Of a DNA stretch of 64,000 nt, positions 19,620 through 30,214 are shown in pieces (within the stretch, counting starts at the first letter, position 1; every line of letters begins with the position of its first letter). The DNA is taken from positions 76,157 through 140,156 of the forward strand of contig NZ_BMPP01000012.1 in NCBI RefSeq assembly GCF_014647655.1. Direction: 5' to 3'. A program made the position numbers and the translations under genes. The DNA is from Deinococcus malanensis. Lineage in GTDB: Bacteria > Deinococcota > Deinococci > Deinococcales > Deinococcaceae. A model generated the notes under the pieces. That model was not told the DNA's origin. It saw only the letters and a program-made list of their open reading frames with translations, and made no database searches.

Positions 19620-19639
19620 AACCGCTTGAGATGAAGAAT

Positions 19640-19668
19640 GCCCCGGGGAGGTGCCCGGGGCTTCTCTT
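19640..19668 (+). terminator. Terminator of the HtrA-type protease gene
   Basis: Arms GCCCCGGG (19640-19647) and CCCGGGGC (19654-19661) are followed by TTCTCTT. Confidence 0.75.
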
Positions 19669-19744
19669 AAGGTGTTCCCGCGCTGTGGGGACCTTAATCC
19701 GGCTTCCTGTGCCGTATCGGCCTGGAATCGGTGTATCCCCGTTT

Positions 19745-20053
19745 CTACTGCTGGTTGGAAGTCCCCACCCCTTCTGCGAACAAGGGGCCCAGATCGGTCA
19801 TACGCCCGGTCGGCTCAGGCGAACTCAGCGTGTAACTTCCGAACACCTGAAGGAATTCCATGTGTGACAGGGCCCGGGTCTGGCCAGTCGGGCCGGTGGC
19901 CTGCACCTGATCGCCCCGTGAGGTCAGGTGGTATTCGCCCAGTGCACGTACGGTAGCCTTGCGGCCACGGCCGGAGAACAGCAGCGCTGTCACGCGGTAT
20001 TCACGCCCCCCGCGGGTCATCAGAAACGACAGTAGTTCAGAGGGCGCCAGCAT
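19745..20053 (-). CDS. Hypothetical 102-residue protein
   Basis: I do not recognise the family. The product is short, soluble and mostly beta-strand by appearance, with Gly/Arg/Thr-rich turns ('LFSGRGRKATVRALGEYHLTSRG') and no signal peptide or cysteine. A TATGCT box nine bases before the ATG suggests a promoter. It sits alone between the convergent HtrA gene and lysZ. Confidence 0.6.
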   Translation of the reverse strand: MLAPSELLSFLMTRGGREYRVTALLFSGRGRKATVRALGEYHLTSRGDQVQATGPTGQTRALSHMEFLQVFGSYTLSSPEPTGRMTDLGPLFAEGVGTSNQQ

Positions 20054-20136
20054 CCGGCGCGGAGCATAGCAGGGAAGGCGGGCCGGATGCGATCAACCAG
20101 CACGGGTGAGGACAGCACGCCTCCTTACCCGTCAGG

Positions 20137-20940
20137 TTAGGACACCACTGTTCCGGCACCCTCAAGCGCGGCCGTCACCGGCTGCCCGGCCCGGGCGTCC
20201 CCGAAGATGACCCGCCTCACACCTCCCTGGACTGCCTCGGCAGCCCCCAGAACCTTTTTCTTCATGCGGTCCTGCGCGAATTCCAGGTAGTCCTCTACAT
20301 TGCCAGCCGGAATCTCACGGATCAGGCTGCTTTCGTCCGGATAGGCACGCAGGAGTCCTGGCACATTCGAGAGCAACAGCAGCGCGTCTGCCTTCAGGGC
20401 CACGGCAAGGGCAGCCGCGGCGCGGTCCCCGTCCACGTTTATGGCCACACCCTCATAGCTGGCCGCAGGTGGGGTTAGCACCGGCAGGTAGCCCGCACCC
20501 AGGAGAAGTTCGATCAGGCCGGTGTTCACCTTCTCGACGGTGCCGGTATGGTCACCGCGCAGCACCTTGACCTTGCCGTTTTCAACGGCCCTCACGCTGT
20601 CCTTGTGACGGCCCTCGAAGATCCGCCCGTCGAGACCCGAGAGTCCGACCGCGTTGATGCCCAGCCGCTGTAACCGCTCGACGATGCCCTTGTTCATTTT
20701 GCCGCAGTACACCATCTCGAAGATTTCCAGTGTCTCGCGGTCGGTAAACCGGGAAGTGTAGCCGCTGGGACTGGTCACAAAGCGCGGGGGATGGCCCAGA
20801 GCTTCGGCGATGCGGTTGGTTTCGCCACTTCCACCGTGTACCAGCACGAGGCGCTCACCGGCCTTCCAGCGGGTGGCAAGGTCGGCGCAGACAGCGTCGT
20901 AGTCGATTCCGGCGCTTCCGCCGACTTTCACGATGATCAT
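20137..20940 (-). CDS. lysZ: LysW-aminoadipate/glutamate kinase
   Basis: This 267-residue amino acid kinase phosphorylates the aminoadipate (or glutamate) carboxylate carried on LysW, before reduction by LysY. The sequence shows 'IIVKVGGSAGI' at the N-terminus, 'LVLVHGGSGETNRIAEALG' and 'VAINVDGDRAAAALA' for ATP binding, plus the substrate segment 'SGYTSRFTDRETLEIFEMVYCGKMNKGIV' typical of LysZ rather than ArgB. Lysine by the aminoadipate route is known in Deinococcus-Thermus. It has its own well-formed leaderless promoter. Confidence 0.88.
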   Translation of the reverse strand: MIIVKVGGSAGIDYDAVCADLATRWKAGERLVLVHGGSGETNRIAEALGHPPRFVTSPSGYTSRFTDRETLEIFEMVYCGKMNKGIVERLQRLGINAVGLSGLDGRIFEGRHKDSVRAVENGKVKVLRGDHTGTVEKVNTGLIELLLGAGYLPVLTPPAASYEGVAINVDGDRAAAALAVALKADALLLLSNVPGLLRAYPDESSLIREIPAGNVEDYLEFAQDRMKKKVLGAAEAVQGGVRRVIFGDARAGQPVTAALEGAGTVVS

Positions 20941-20946
20941 GGCGAG

Positions 20947-20976
20947 ATCTTAGCGTATGATAAAAAATAAAGTCAA
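20947..20976 (-). promoter_or_regulatory. Leaderless promoter of lysZ
   Basis: On the minus strand TTGACT (20971-20976), an 18-base AT-rich spacer and TAAGAT (20947-20952) are followed six bases later by the lysZ ATG. This is the clearest complete promoter in the window. Confidence 0.75.
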
Positions 20977-20983
20977 TTAGTTA

Positions 20984-21313
20984 TCAAATGTAAAACTGCA
21001 TCGCAAAGTGGAGCCCTCCAAGCAGGACCCCGGCCATGATCCATGCCAACGCGATACGCCGGAAGGTCCGCTGATACGTGGCCTTCCTGGTTTTGTGGCG
21101 AAATATCTGCTGGGCGGCAAGCGAACCCGCCCAGCCTCCCCAGGTTTCCAGCCGGTGCAGGTTTCTCTCGGGAATACGCTGGCCCGGCTGTGCAGCCAGA
21201 CGCTTGTCATGTCCCATGGCAACGAAGGCAACCAGGCCCCAGACGACCTGCCACGCCACGAACAGGCGCGCCGCCATATCCAGGAACCCGGTGCTCCAGA
21301 CCGTGTCCGTCAC
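20984..21313 (-). CDS. DUF1294-family small membrane protein
   Basis: This 109-residue protein fits DUF1294. It has a hydrophobic segment at about residues 17-33, then the conserved motif '[36 protein letters not shown]' (about 33-68), in which 'DK..A......R..E..L......GG..G' is characteristic. A second hydrophobic helix sits near the C-terminus. Function is unknown. The GTG start overlaps the ispH stop by four bases (GTGA), so translation is probably coupled. Confidence 0.8.
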   Translation of the reverse strand: MTDTVWSTGFLDMAARLFVAWQVVWGLVAFVAMGHDKRLAAQPGQRIPERNLHRLETWGGWAGSLAAQQIFRHKTRKATYQRTFRRIALAWIMAGVLLGGLHFAMQFYI

Positions 21314-22314
21314 TGCATCGTGCGCGGCAGCTGATCGGTCGGCAGGATCTTTCGAGGCTCACGGAATTCGATGTTCTCCCACTCGCCTTCCTCGATCACC
21401 TGCAAATTTGGATTGAGCACGCGGAAATGCTCGACCACGGCCTGCACCAGATCGTCCGGCGTGCTGGCCGCGCTGGTGATACCCACGGAGCAGACGCCGC
21501 TCAGGTCCAGCCCGCCCAGATCCGCTACAGTCTCAAGGCGCTCGGCCCGGCCGCACAGGTCGCGCGCCAGCTCCAGCAGCCGCATTCCATTGCTGCTGTG
21601 CGTGCTGGTCAGTACCAGGAAGGTGTCTACCATTGGCGCGATTGCTTTGACTGCGTCCTGACGGTTCTTGGTGGCGTAACACAGGTCCTCGCTGGGAGGA
21701 ACCACCAGCGCCGGAAAGCGGGCCTTCAGCACGTCAACTGTACGGCGTGTGTCGTCCACGCTGAGGGTCGTCTGGGTGAGCACAACCACGCGTGACGGGT
21801 CAGGAACCTCTACCGTGTGCGGGTCGTTGAGCCCCGAACCTTCCTTGTGCGCCTGCCCGAGAACCCCCACCAGAATGGTGTGGTTGGGCGCTTCTCCGCG
21901 CGTCCCGATTACCTCCTGATGCCGGGCGCTGTCGCCAATCAGCAGGATGGTATATCCCTCGCGGGCGTATTTCTTGGCCTCGGTATGAACCTTGGTGACC
22001 AGCGGGCAGGTCGCGTCGATGGTGGCCAGGCCCAGCTGCCGGGCGCGTTCACGGACCACCGGACTGATGCCGTGGGCACTGAAGATGACCGTTTCGCCAC
22101 TGTCGGGCAGCGCATTTATGGTGTCGAGGTCCTCGACAAAGTGGACCCCGCCCCCTGCGCGCAGCCGCTCGACCACCGTGTGGTTGTGGACGATGGAGTG
22201 GTACACCGTAACTGGTTTGTCCTCGGTGCGCGCCGCCTTTTCCACCGCCTGAATGGCCATGACCACGCCCGCGCAAAAGCCGCGAGGTTTGGCCAGATGA
22301 ATGCGCTCGATCAT
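21310..22314 (-). CDS. ispH: 4-hydroxy-3-methylbut-2-enyl diphosphate reductase
   Basis: This 334-residue iron-sulfur enzyme makes isopentenyl and dimethylallyl diphosphate in the last step of the MEP isoprenoid pathway. The three cluster cysteines are visible in 'KPRGFCAGV', '[11 protein letters not shown]' and '[10 protein letters not shown]'. The start at 22314 is supported by the family N-terminus and a TACACT box seven bases upstream. The gene leads a two-gene unit with the DUF1294 protein. Confidence 0.95.
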   Translation of the reverse strand: MIERIHLAKPRGFCAGVVMAIQAVEKAARTEDKPVTVYHSIVHNHTVVERLRAGGGVHFVEDLDTINALPDSGETVIFSAHGISPVVRERARQLGLATIDATCPLVTKVHTEAKKYAREGYTILLIGDSARHQEVIGTRGEAPNHTILVGVLGQAHKEGSGLNDPHTVEVPDPSRVVVLTQTTLSVDDTRRTVDVLKARFPALVVPPSEDLCYATKNRQDAVKAIAPMVDTFLVLTSTHSSNGMRLLELARDLCGRAERLETVADLGGLDLSGVCSVGITSAASTPDDLVQAVVEHFRVLNPNLQVIEEGEWENIEFREPRKILPTDQLPRTMQ

Positions 22315-22321
22315 GCCAGAC

Positions 22322-22327
22322 AGTGTA
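22322..22327 (-). promoter_or_regulatory. Leaderless-type -10 box for ispH
   Basis: TACACT on the minus strand, seven bases before the ATG at 22314. Confidence 0.55.
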
Positions 22328-22496
22328 GGGGAGAGCCCCCCGTTAAAAAGCGAGAGGAGCGGGGCTTGCATGGTCTTTGCCCTGCCATGTTGGAATTACC
22401 TTTTCATGGGTAGTGAAGAGCCCTTGCCCGGCTGTACCTTGGACAAAGCCCTGGCTGCACATATCGACTGGAGCGACGTGAGCGTCCTTCAGCGGA

Positions 22497-24179
<1,683 letters not shown>

Positions 24180-24260
24180 TCTAGACCAGCTGCGCCGGCA
24201 GGCAGCGGGTGTTCAGAGCGTAGGCACGCGTCTACCGGTTACAGCTCATCGTCTGGTGGT

Positions 24261-24971
24261 TTACAGGTCGTGGGCGTGATCCTGTTCCCAGACCAGATCG
24301 CGCAGAACCCAGCCACTGCCGGGAAAACGCAGCCCGAGGCGCAGTTCCCCGAGCAGGTATTCACGCACTGCATGCACGTCCAGGCCGGCTTCGACCAGAT
24401 CCCCGAGGTTGCGTTCGCCGTCCAGCTCCCGGGCTACGGGATGCAGGTTGGCGCGCTGTCCTGCGGGCATCATGCGCAGACCGTACCAGGCGAAGCGGTC
24501 AACCGGCTCCATGCGGCCCTCACGCACGGCGTCGGTGACGAGCTGGGCCACCTCGAAGAGAGGAACTTCGGACTCGCGCGACGCGGCGCGGATGCTCAGC
24601 CCATCTTCCCGGTCGAACAGGCCCATTTCACCTCGGAAGTAGCGGCTCGGGCTGCCGATCACGGCACACAGCGTTTCCCACTCGTCACTGGCACGCGCCC
24701 AGTCGGTGGTGAAGTGCTCATAGGGGCCCATGGGCGTGCCCGTGACCTCGCGAGGCACGAACTGAAAGGACCCGGACTCGGGCAGCAGAGGCGCCGCCTG
24801 AAGGGCCTCACGACCCATCCAGTCGATGATGCCTCCAGCGACGATCTCGCCCTGCTGGAAGGCCACCGTAAACGGCACATTCGTCTGCACGTCCAGGACG
24901 CCGGTCTGACGGGTGGCATGCACCAGTTCCAGCACGCCCAGGAGCGGAAGATCAGTCAGCAAACCCTGCAT
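24261..24971 (-). CDS. DUF4388 (PATAN-like) protein
   Basis: This 236-residue protein begins with a DUF4388 domain: 'GLLTDLPLLGVLELVHATRQTGVLDV' and 'FQQGEIVAGGI' are the typical strands and the turn. DUF4388/PATAN domains occur in regulators of motility or two-component signalling and probably bind proteins. The C-terminal half (about 100-236) is helical and not recognised. No membrane helix is visible. A TAGGCT box lies eight bases before the ATG. Confidence 0.8.
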   Translation of the reverse strand: MQGLLTDLPLLGVLELVHATRQTGVLDVQTNVPFTVAFQQGEIVAGGIIDWMGREALQAAPLLPESGSFQFVPREVTGTPMGPYEHFTTDWARASDEWETLCAVIGSPSRYFRGEMGLFDREDGLSIRAASRESEVPLFEVAQLVTDAVREGRMEPVDRFAWYGLRMMPAGQRANLHPVARELDGERNLGDLVEAGLDVHAVREYLLGELRLGLRFPGSGWVLRDLVWEQDHAHDL

Positions 24972-24982
24972 TGCCGCCTAGC

Positions 24983-26485
24983 CTAGCACCCGGCAGGGAC
25001 CCCGGAAAGCCGGTCGCTGTCGGGGGTACTCTGTGGGTGGGTCAGATCGGCCCACGCTCCCCCCAGTTGCGACGCTACATCCGTGGCGCTCAGACCGTAG
25101 CCGTGAAGCTGACCGGCTCGCTCGCCAGCCCGTGCATGCAACCGGACCCCCGCCACAGCCGCCTGCACCGGAACCAGACCCTGACCCAGCAACGATGCCA
25201 GGATGCCGGACAGGGTGTCTCCCATTCCCGCGCTGGCCATACCCGGATGCCCCCCGCAGGCGACACTCAGGCCGCCTGAATGTGCAATCACGCTGGGCCC
25301 GCCCTTGAGCACGACCACTCCGCCGAGCCGCTCCTGCAGGGTCCGGGCGGCATCCAGCGGATGGCGGGTGAGCTCTGGGGTCGACGTGTCCAGCAGGCGG
25401 GCGGCTTCACCGGGATGGGGGGTCCACACGCATAAGTCGTGCCCCAGGCCAGTCAGTTCCGGTTGCAGGGCGTCGGCGTCCAGAACGGTGGGAATATTCC
25501 AGGCCAGCACCTCGCGCGCGACCCTGGCAGCGTCCGGACCCAGACCCATGCCCACCGCCACGGCGTCGGGGCGGCGGGTGCCGAAGCTCCTGAACGCCGC
25601 GTCCCACGCCTCATGTCGGTGCATCATCAGTTCCGGCATCACCAGCGGGACATCGGCGGTCGAATGCACAGTGACCAGTCCAGCCCCAGCCCGCAGGGCG
25701 CCGGCACCAGCCAGTGACGCCGCCCCCACGGTTCCCGGATGACCGCCCAGGACCCAGACGTGCCCAGCCGTTCCTTTGTGCGCGTCGTTGCGGCGCACCG
25801 GCAGCATGGCTCCCACCTCACGGTCACTGGGGCGCACCGCCAGGGCCTGCTCCTGCACCCAGGGCGCTGGAACCGTCAGGGCCACGAGGGTCACGGCTCC
25901 GGCGCGCGCCGCCGCTTCTCCGAACATCAGCGCTGGCTTCCACCCCATCAGGGTCACGGTGCGATGTGCGTGGACCGACAGCCCGGCAGCCTGGGCGCTG
26001 TGGGCATCCAGGCCACTGGGGATATCGATACTCAGGACCGGGCAGTGCGCCGCATTGATGATGTGGATCAGCTCGTCGAGCGGAGCGCGCAGAGGCGGAG
26101 CAAATCCGGTGCCGAGGAGGCCATCGACCAGCACAGCGGCGTCTTGGGCGGACCGGTGCAGCGCCGCTGGGCGGAGCGGGCGGCACTGCACACCCACGGC
26201 CTGCAGGCGGCGCCGGTTGAGCTGTGTCAGCCGGTGACGGGCCGGCAAGGCCAGAACCTCGACCTCACGGCCCTGTACATACAGGTGTCTGGCGGCCACC
26301 AGCGCGTCGCCACCATTGGCACCAGTGCCGGCCAGCAGCAGCACGCGACCGGCAGGAACCTGCTGCTGAACCTCACCGGCTACAGCTGCCCCGGCTTCTT
26401 CCATAGCCAGGTCCAGCAGCCCGGCGCTCTCCAGACGCCGGTCCACTGCGGCGGCCTGCGCGGCCGTGAGTACATATGCAGGCAT
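24983..26485 (-). CDS. nnr: Bifunctional NAD(P)HX epimerase/dehydratase
   Basis: This 500-residue enzyme repairs damaged (hydrated) NADH and NADPH. The N-terminal YjeF_N domain (residues 1-210) is the epimerase, with 'GTGANGGDALVAARHL' and 'DIPSGLDAHS'. The C-terminal domain (about 225-490) is the ADP/ATP-dependent dehydratase of the ribokinase superfamily, with 'VLKGGPSVIA' and 'GMASAGMGDTLSGILASLL'. The fusion is the usual bacterial form. It has a GGAG ribosome site and ends 11 bases before the DUF4388 gene. Confidence 0.93.
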   Translation of the reverse strand: MPAYVLTAAQAAAVDRRLESAGLLDLAMEEAGAAVAGEVQQQVPAGRVLLLAGTGANGGDALVAARHLYVQGREVEVLALPARHRLTQLNRRRLQAVGVQCRPLRPAALHRSAQDAAVLVDGLLGTGFAPPLRAPLDELIHIINAAHCPVLSIDIPSGLDAHSAQAAGLSVHAHRTVTLMGWKPALMFGEAAARAGAVTLVALTVPAPWVQEQALAVRPSDREVGAMLPVRRNDAHKGTAGHVWVLGGHPGTVGAASLAGAGALRAGAGLVTVHSTADVPLVMPELMMHRHEAWDAAFRSFGTRRPDAVAVGMGLGPDAARVAREVLAWNIPTVLDADALQPELTGLGHDLCVWTPHPGEAARLLDTSTPELTRHPLDAARTLQERLGGVVVLKGGPSVIAHSGGLSVACGGHPGMASAGMGDTLSGILASLLGQGLVPVQAAVAGVRLHARAGERAGQLHGYGLSATDVASQLGGAWADLTHPQSTPDSDRLSGVPAGC

Positions 26486-26503
26486 TCTGTGCCGCTTCTC
26501 CGG

Positions 26504-27382
26504 TCAGCCGCCGGCCGAGCGCATCAGAAGCACCACAGCCAGAACCAGGACCACCAGGAACACCCAGCGCATGTTCCTGAGTACCGGACTGCGGGTAAAC
26601 TGCTCTTTCATGTCCGCCCGCGTGTCTTCCTGAGAACGCCTGACGCTCAGGCGTTGTCCCCGCCGGATGGCTGCCACCGACTCGCTGACCTTGCCCTGGC
26701 GGCGCAGCGCCACCCCGAGGTTATGGTGCCCGCCGTCATAGTCGGGGTTCAGGTCTATGACCTCGCGGTAGCGCTTTTCGGCGCTGACCAGATCGCCAGC
26801 TTCCAGGTCCAGATTTCCCAGGTTGGTCAGCGCCCGGTAGTGCCTGGGATCGGCCTGCAGGGCCTCTTCCAGCCGCATGCGGCCCTGATCGGCGTCTCCC
26901 AGCAGGGCACTCAGGATGCCCTGCATATTCAGCGCCTCAGCACGTGTCAGCGGATGGGACAGCGCGGGTGCCAGGCCCGTGGCCAGTGCGGCCGGGTCGG
27001 TCTCCTTCTGCAGGCCGTCGAGCCCCGCGAGTGCGGTTTCCAGAAGCTCTGGCGGCGCGGCGAGACGGACCACCTCGCGCTCCGGGGCCTGAACGGGAGC
27101 TCTGCCCAGGGCCTCGCGGTAGCCGTCCAGGGTGCCTCGGGCCTTGGAATAGCGGCGGGCACGAATCTGTTCCTGAAACCCGGTCAGCAGTTCAAGCGCT
27201 TCCTGGACGTCCACGTCCATCTGCTGGGCTCGGGCGACCTGCGCAGCACGCCCCCATTCACCGGCCCGTACCAGTGCCCCCAGGGTCAGGGGTGGAGCAG
27301 GCGGTGCTGATTCCAACAGTTCAGGTGAGTTCTGGGCAGCGGGAAGGGGCCCGCTCTGCCCGGAACGGACGGGGTCACTCAT
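26504..27382 (-). CDS. Tail-anchored TPR protein
   Basis: This 292-residue protein has helix repeats of the TPR type through its middle ('RYREVIDLNPDYDGGHHNLGVALRRQGK' is one clear unit at about residues 205-232). A single hydrophobic helix lies near the C-terminus (about 270-289), so the protein would be anchored by its tail with the repeats in the cytoplasm. There is no catalytic motif. TPRs act as protein scaffolds. Its leaderless promoter (TATACT) faces the rsmA gene on the other strand. Confidence 0.8.
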   Translation of the reverse strand: MSDPVRSGQSGPLPAAQNSPELLESAPPAPPLTLGALVRAGEWGRAAQVARAQQMDVDVQEALELLTGFQEQIRARRYSKARGTLDGYREALGRAPVQAPEREVVRLAAPPELLETALAGLDGLQKETDPAALATGLAPALSHPLTRAEALNMQGILSALLGDADQGRMRLEEALQADPRHYRALTNLGNLDLEAGDLVSAEKRYREVIDLNPDYDGGHHNLGVALRRQGKVSESVAAIRRGQRLSVRRSQEDTRADMKEQFTRSPVLRNMRWVFLVVLVLAVVLLMRSAGG

Positions 27383-27389
27383 GGCGGAG

Positions 27390-27395
27390 AGTATA
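27390..27395 (-). promoter_or_regulatory. Leaderless-type -10 box for the TPR protein
   Basis: TATACT on the minus strand, seven bases before the ATG at 27382. Confidence 0.6.
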
Positions 27396-27511
27396 CTGAC
27401 GCGCCCAACTGGCCGCCGTACCGCCTGCCCATTGTGAGCCGTGTCTCTGGTTCGTTGTGCATGCCACGACTACCCAGGCACACCTTTCCCCTGACTTCTG
27501 CTGGAGACCCC

Positions 27512-28390
27512 GTGACCCTGCCTGATCCTGCTTCATCTACCACCGACCCTGCTGCCGAAACAAAAGAGGCGCCGCTGTACTCGCCTGCGCGGGTCCGTGA
27601 ACTGCTGAACAGGCATGGGCTGAAACCCACCAAAAGCCTGGGGCAGAATTTTCTGATCGATGGGAACATTCTGCGGGCCATCGCTGAGGCTGGCGGGGCA
27701 CAGCCAGGCGCTCATATTCTCGAGGTTGGCCCGGGGCTGGGCGTGCTGACCCGTGAAATTGCCTCGCGCGGCGCCCATGTCACGGCCCTGGAAAAGGATG
27801 AGCGGCTGCGCCCGGCTCTGGCCGAAACGCTTGCGGGGCTGGATGTGGAGCTGGTCTGGGGCGACGCACTGGACTTCGACTATGCCAGCCTGCCCGAGGG
27901 CACCCGCGTGATCGCCAATCTCCCGTACTACATCACGGGGGTGCTGCTCTCGCGCTTCATGCATGCGCCCGGGATCGTGTCTGCGACGGTGCTGGTGCAA
28001 AAAGAGGTGGGCCAGCGCCTTGCTGCCCGGCCCGGCGAAGATGCGTACGGCTTTCTGAGTGCGCTGGCGGCCCTGCACGGCAGCGTCCGGCATGTCAGGG
28101 ACGTTCCCAAAGGCGCGTTTTTGCCGGCGCCGGACGTGACCAGCAGCGTGATCCGGCTGGACTTTGACCGCAGCCGGCCGGCCCCTGAAGCTGCCCTCCT
28201 GAAGTTCGTGGAAGGTGCCCTGCACCACCGCCGCAAGACCCTGCGCAATAACCTGCGCATGATCGGACATGAGGGAGCCGCCATTGACGCGGCCCTGGGC
28301 ACGGTCGGCCTGCGTCCGGATGTGCGTGCCGAGGACGTGCCGCTGAGCGGACTTGAAGGCGTGGCACGGCACCTGGGCGTGGTACGGTAA
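27512..28390 (+). CDS. rsmA: 16S rRNA dimethyladenosine transferase
   Basis: This 292-residue enzyme dimethylates two adjacent adenines near the 3' end of 16S rRNA. Motifs: 'KSLGQNFLIDGNI' at about residue 45, the SAM site 'EVGPGLGVLTREI', and the catalytic 'NLPYYITG'. The C-terminal helical domain contains 'HHRRKTLRNNL'. I start at the GTG at 27512 because GGAG lies five bases upstream, although the frame is open to 27434. The protein then has a 30-residue acidic/Pro extension before the conserved core. Confidence 0.93.
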   Translation: MTLPDPASSTTDPAAETKEAPLYSPARVRELLNRHGLKPTKSLGQNFLIDGNILRAIAEAGGAQPGAHILEVGPGLGVLTREIASRGAHVTALEKDERLRPALAETLAGLDVELVWGDALDFDYASLPEGTRVIANLPYYITGVLLSRFMHAPGIVSATVLVQKEVGQRLAARPGEDAYGFLSALAALHGSVRHVRDVPKGAFLPAPDVTSSVIRLDFDRSRPAPEAALLKFVEGALHHRRKTLRNNLRMIGHEGAAIDAALGTVGLRPDVRAEDVPLSGLEGVARHLGVVR

Positions 28391-28459
28391 CAGCCAAGAA
28401 TCCCGATCCGCCTGCCTAACCCTGAATGTGTGGGCCGCGCCGCCGGCCCGGAGGACCAT

Positions 28460-29392
28460 GTGAAGTTCTACGTTATCGGTGATGTCACCGTCGACCACCT
28501 GTACCACCTAGACCGCCTTCCCGCCCCCGGCGAGGAAGTCGCTCCCCTACGCGCCAGCATGGAGCCGGGTGGCGCCGGCGGAACCATCAGCGTGACCCTG
28601 GCGCGACTTGGGCACACCGTGACCCTGGCCGCCCGTGTGGGTGCCGATCCGTTTGCCGAGTACGCCCTGAGTCACGTTCGCCAGACCGGCGTCAGTGAAA
28701 GCGCCATTCAGCGCGACCCGGAAGTGCTGACCAGCACCATTACGGTCATGCAGACCGCAACTGGTCAGCGCGCCATGATCAGTGACGGCGCGGCCAACCG
28801 CCTGCTTGATCCGGCCAAGCTCAAGAAAAAGGATGTCGAAGGCGCCGACGCCCTGATCGTCAGTGCCTACAGCCTGACCGAAGGTCCCCAGCGTGAGTAC
28901 GCCAGCAAGGCCATTGACCTGGCCCGGGGCGCCAAGAGCCCGGTTCCGGTCTTTATCGATCTGGGAGCCGGCGCGGTCAACCGGGCCGGGACGAGCCTGC
29001 TCGGCAGCGTGATCCAGGCCGACTACCTGATGCTCAACCAGCACGAACTGCTGGCCCTGACCGGAACCAACAGCATCAGCGCGGCCCTGGCCCAGCTCGG
29101 CAGCCAGGGTGCCCAGCGGGTGATTGTCAAGGTCGGCAAGATGGGTTCGATCGTCTGGACCCCTACCGAAACGGAACTGGTGGACGCCGTTGCGTTGGAG
29201 GAAAATCTGGTCGATTCCACCGGAGCCGGCGACACCTTCACCGGGGCCTTTGCCCACGCCGTGATGACCGGAGCGTCGCTGGCCGAAGCGGCGCGCGCAG
29301 CTAACGCGGCCGGCGCCCTTTCGGTGACCAGTTTCGGGGCCCAGGAACGGCCTATTACCCCGGCGGACCTGGCTCAGGTGCTCAAGAAGTAA
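28460..29392 (+). CDS. PfkB-family carbohydrate kinase
   Basis: This 310-residue sugar kinase of the ribokinase superfamily has the N-terminal signature 'GGAGGTISVTLARLGHTV' (about residues 36-53), which positions the sugar. The C-terminal signature 'DSTGAGDTFTGAFAHA' contains the catalytic aspartate and anion hole. The substrate cannot be read from the sequence. The GTG start at 28460 is supported by GGAGG six bases upstream. It is monocistronic and ends at a bidirectional hairpin. Confidence 0.88.
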   Translation: MKFYVIGDVTVDHLYHLDRLPAPGEEVAPLRASMEPGGAGGTISVTLARLGHTVTLAARVGADPFAEYALSHVRQTGVSESAIQRDPEVLTSTITVMQTATGQRAMISDGAANRLLDPAKLKKKDVEGADALIVSAYSLTEGPQREYASKAIDLARGAKSPVPVFIDLGAGAVNRAGTSLLGSVIQADYLMLNQHELLALTGTNSISAALAQLGSQGAQRVIVKVGKMGSIVWTPTETELVDAVALEENLVDSTGAGDTFTGAFAHAVMTGASLAEAARAANAAGALSVTSFGAQERPITPADLAQVLKK

Positions 29393-29412
29393 GGTTGGCG
29401 CTACCCCAGTGA

Positions 29413-29446
29413 CAGCGAGGTGATCCTGCCCAGGACCACCTCGCTG
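29413..29446. terminator. Bidirectional terminator between convergent genes
   Basis: Arms CAGCGAGGTG (29413-29422) and CACCTCGCTG (29437-29446) enclose a second short stem. It lies between the stops of the PfkB kinase and the methyltransferase. Confidence 0.7.
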
Positions 29447-30214
29447 CTACATGACCCGGCTCTGAAACACCATCACCTCGCTGTGGGTGTCCAGGGGCCC
29501 CCCCTGAAAGCTGCCGGTGACCTTGGGCGACTCGAATCCCGCGAAGCGCAGCAGCCATTCGACCTCGTAGCGCGTGTAGTACCGCTGGGTCAGGGTGTAG
29601 TGCTGCCGGGTCAGGCAGCCATCCGGCTGGGTGGTGTCCACGTGGTACTCGGTGGTGATGTGCTGCCGGGCCTTGTCGTGCCGCTGGACCAGAAAGACGT
29701 CACGGCGCGACCCGTCCGGGGCGTGAAACGTTTCGCCTTCATGGCGCAGGGTATTCATCTTCCCGAAGCGTGGCACGTACAGGTCAAACACGAAGGGGGT
29801 GCCGGGTGCAGCGTGGGCCCGCAGGTTTTCCAGGGCCTGCAGCTGCTCATTGGGCGTGTACAGGTGCATCAGGGCATTAAACGGGGCAATCAGCAGGGAA
29901 AACTGCTCGTCCAGCCGGAAAGTGCGCACGTCGCCCTGCACAAACTGTGACTGGAGCCCGTCATGCGCAGCCCGGTTCCGGGCGCGCTCGATCATGCGGG
30001 CACTGGGCTCCAGGCCAACGACATCCACCCCTTTTCGGGCCAGGAACGTGGTCACCCGTCCGGTGCCGGCCCCGACTTCCAGGACCTTTCCTCCCGCCCG
30101 CTGTGCCACGCCGGCATAGAAGTGCAGGTCGTCCCGGTAAAGGTCGTACTGGTGGTCGTACAAGTCGGCGAACTGGTCGTAATTCACGTGCGTCAGTATG
30201 GCTGGCTCAGTCAC
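29447..30214 (-). CDS. Class I SAM-dependent methyltransferase
   Basis: This 255-residue methyltransferase has the SAM site 'KVLEVGAGTGRVTTFLARKG' at about residues 43-62 and 'VVGLEPSARMIERAR' next. The acceptor is unknown. It is the last gene of a four-gene envelope-type operon and overlaps the polysaccharide deacetylase gene by eight bases, so it probably modifies the same product. Downstream is a bidirectional hairpin. Confidence 0.85.
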   Translation of the reverse strand: MTEPAILTHVNYDQFADLYDHQYDLYRDDLHFYAGVAQRAGGKVLEVGAGTGRVTTFLARKGVDVVGLEPSARMIERARNRAAHDGLQSQFVQGDVRTFRLDEQFSLLIAPFNALMHLYTPNEQLQALENLRAHAAPGTPFVFDLYVPRFGKMNTLRHEGETFHAPDGSRRDVFLVQRHDKARQHITTEYHVDTTQPDGCLTRQHYTLTQRYYTRYEVEWLLRFAGFESPKVTGSFQGGPLDTHSEVMVFQSRVM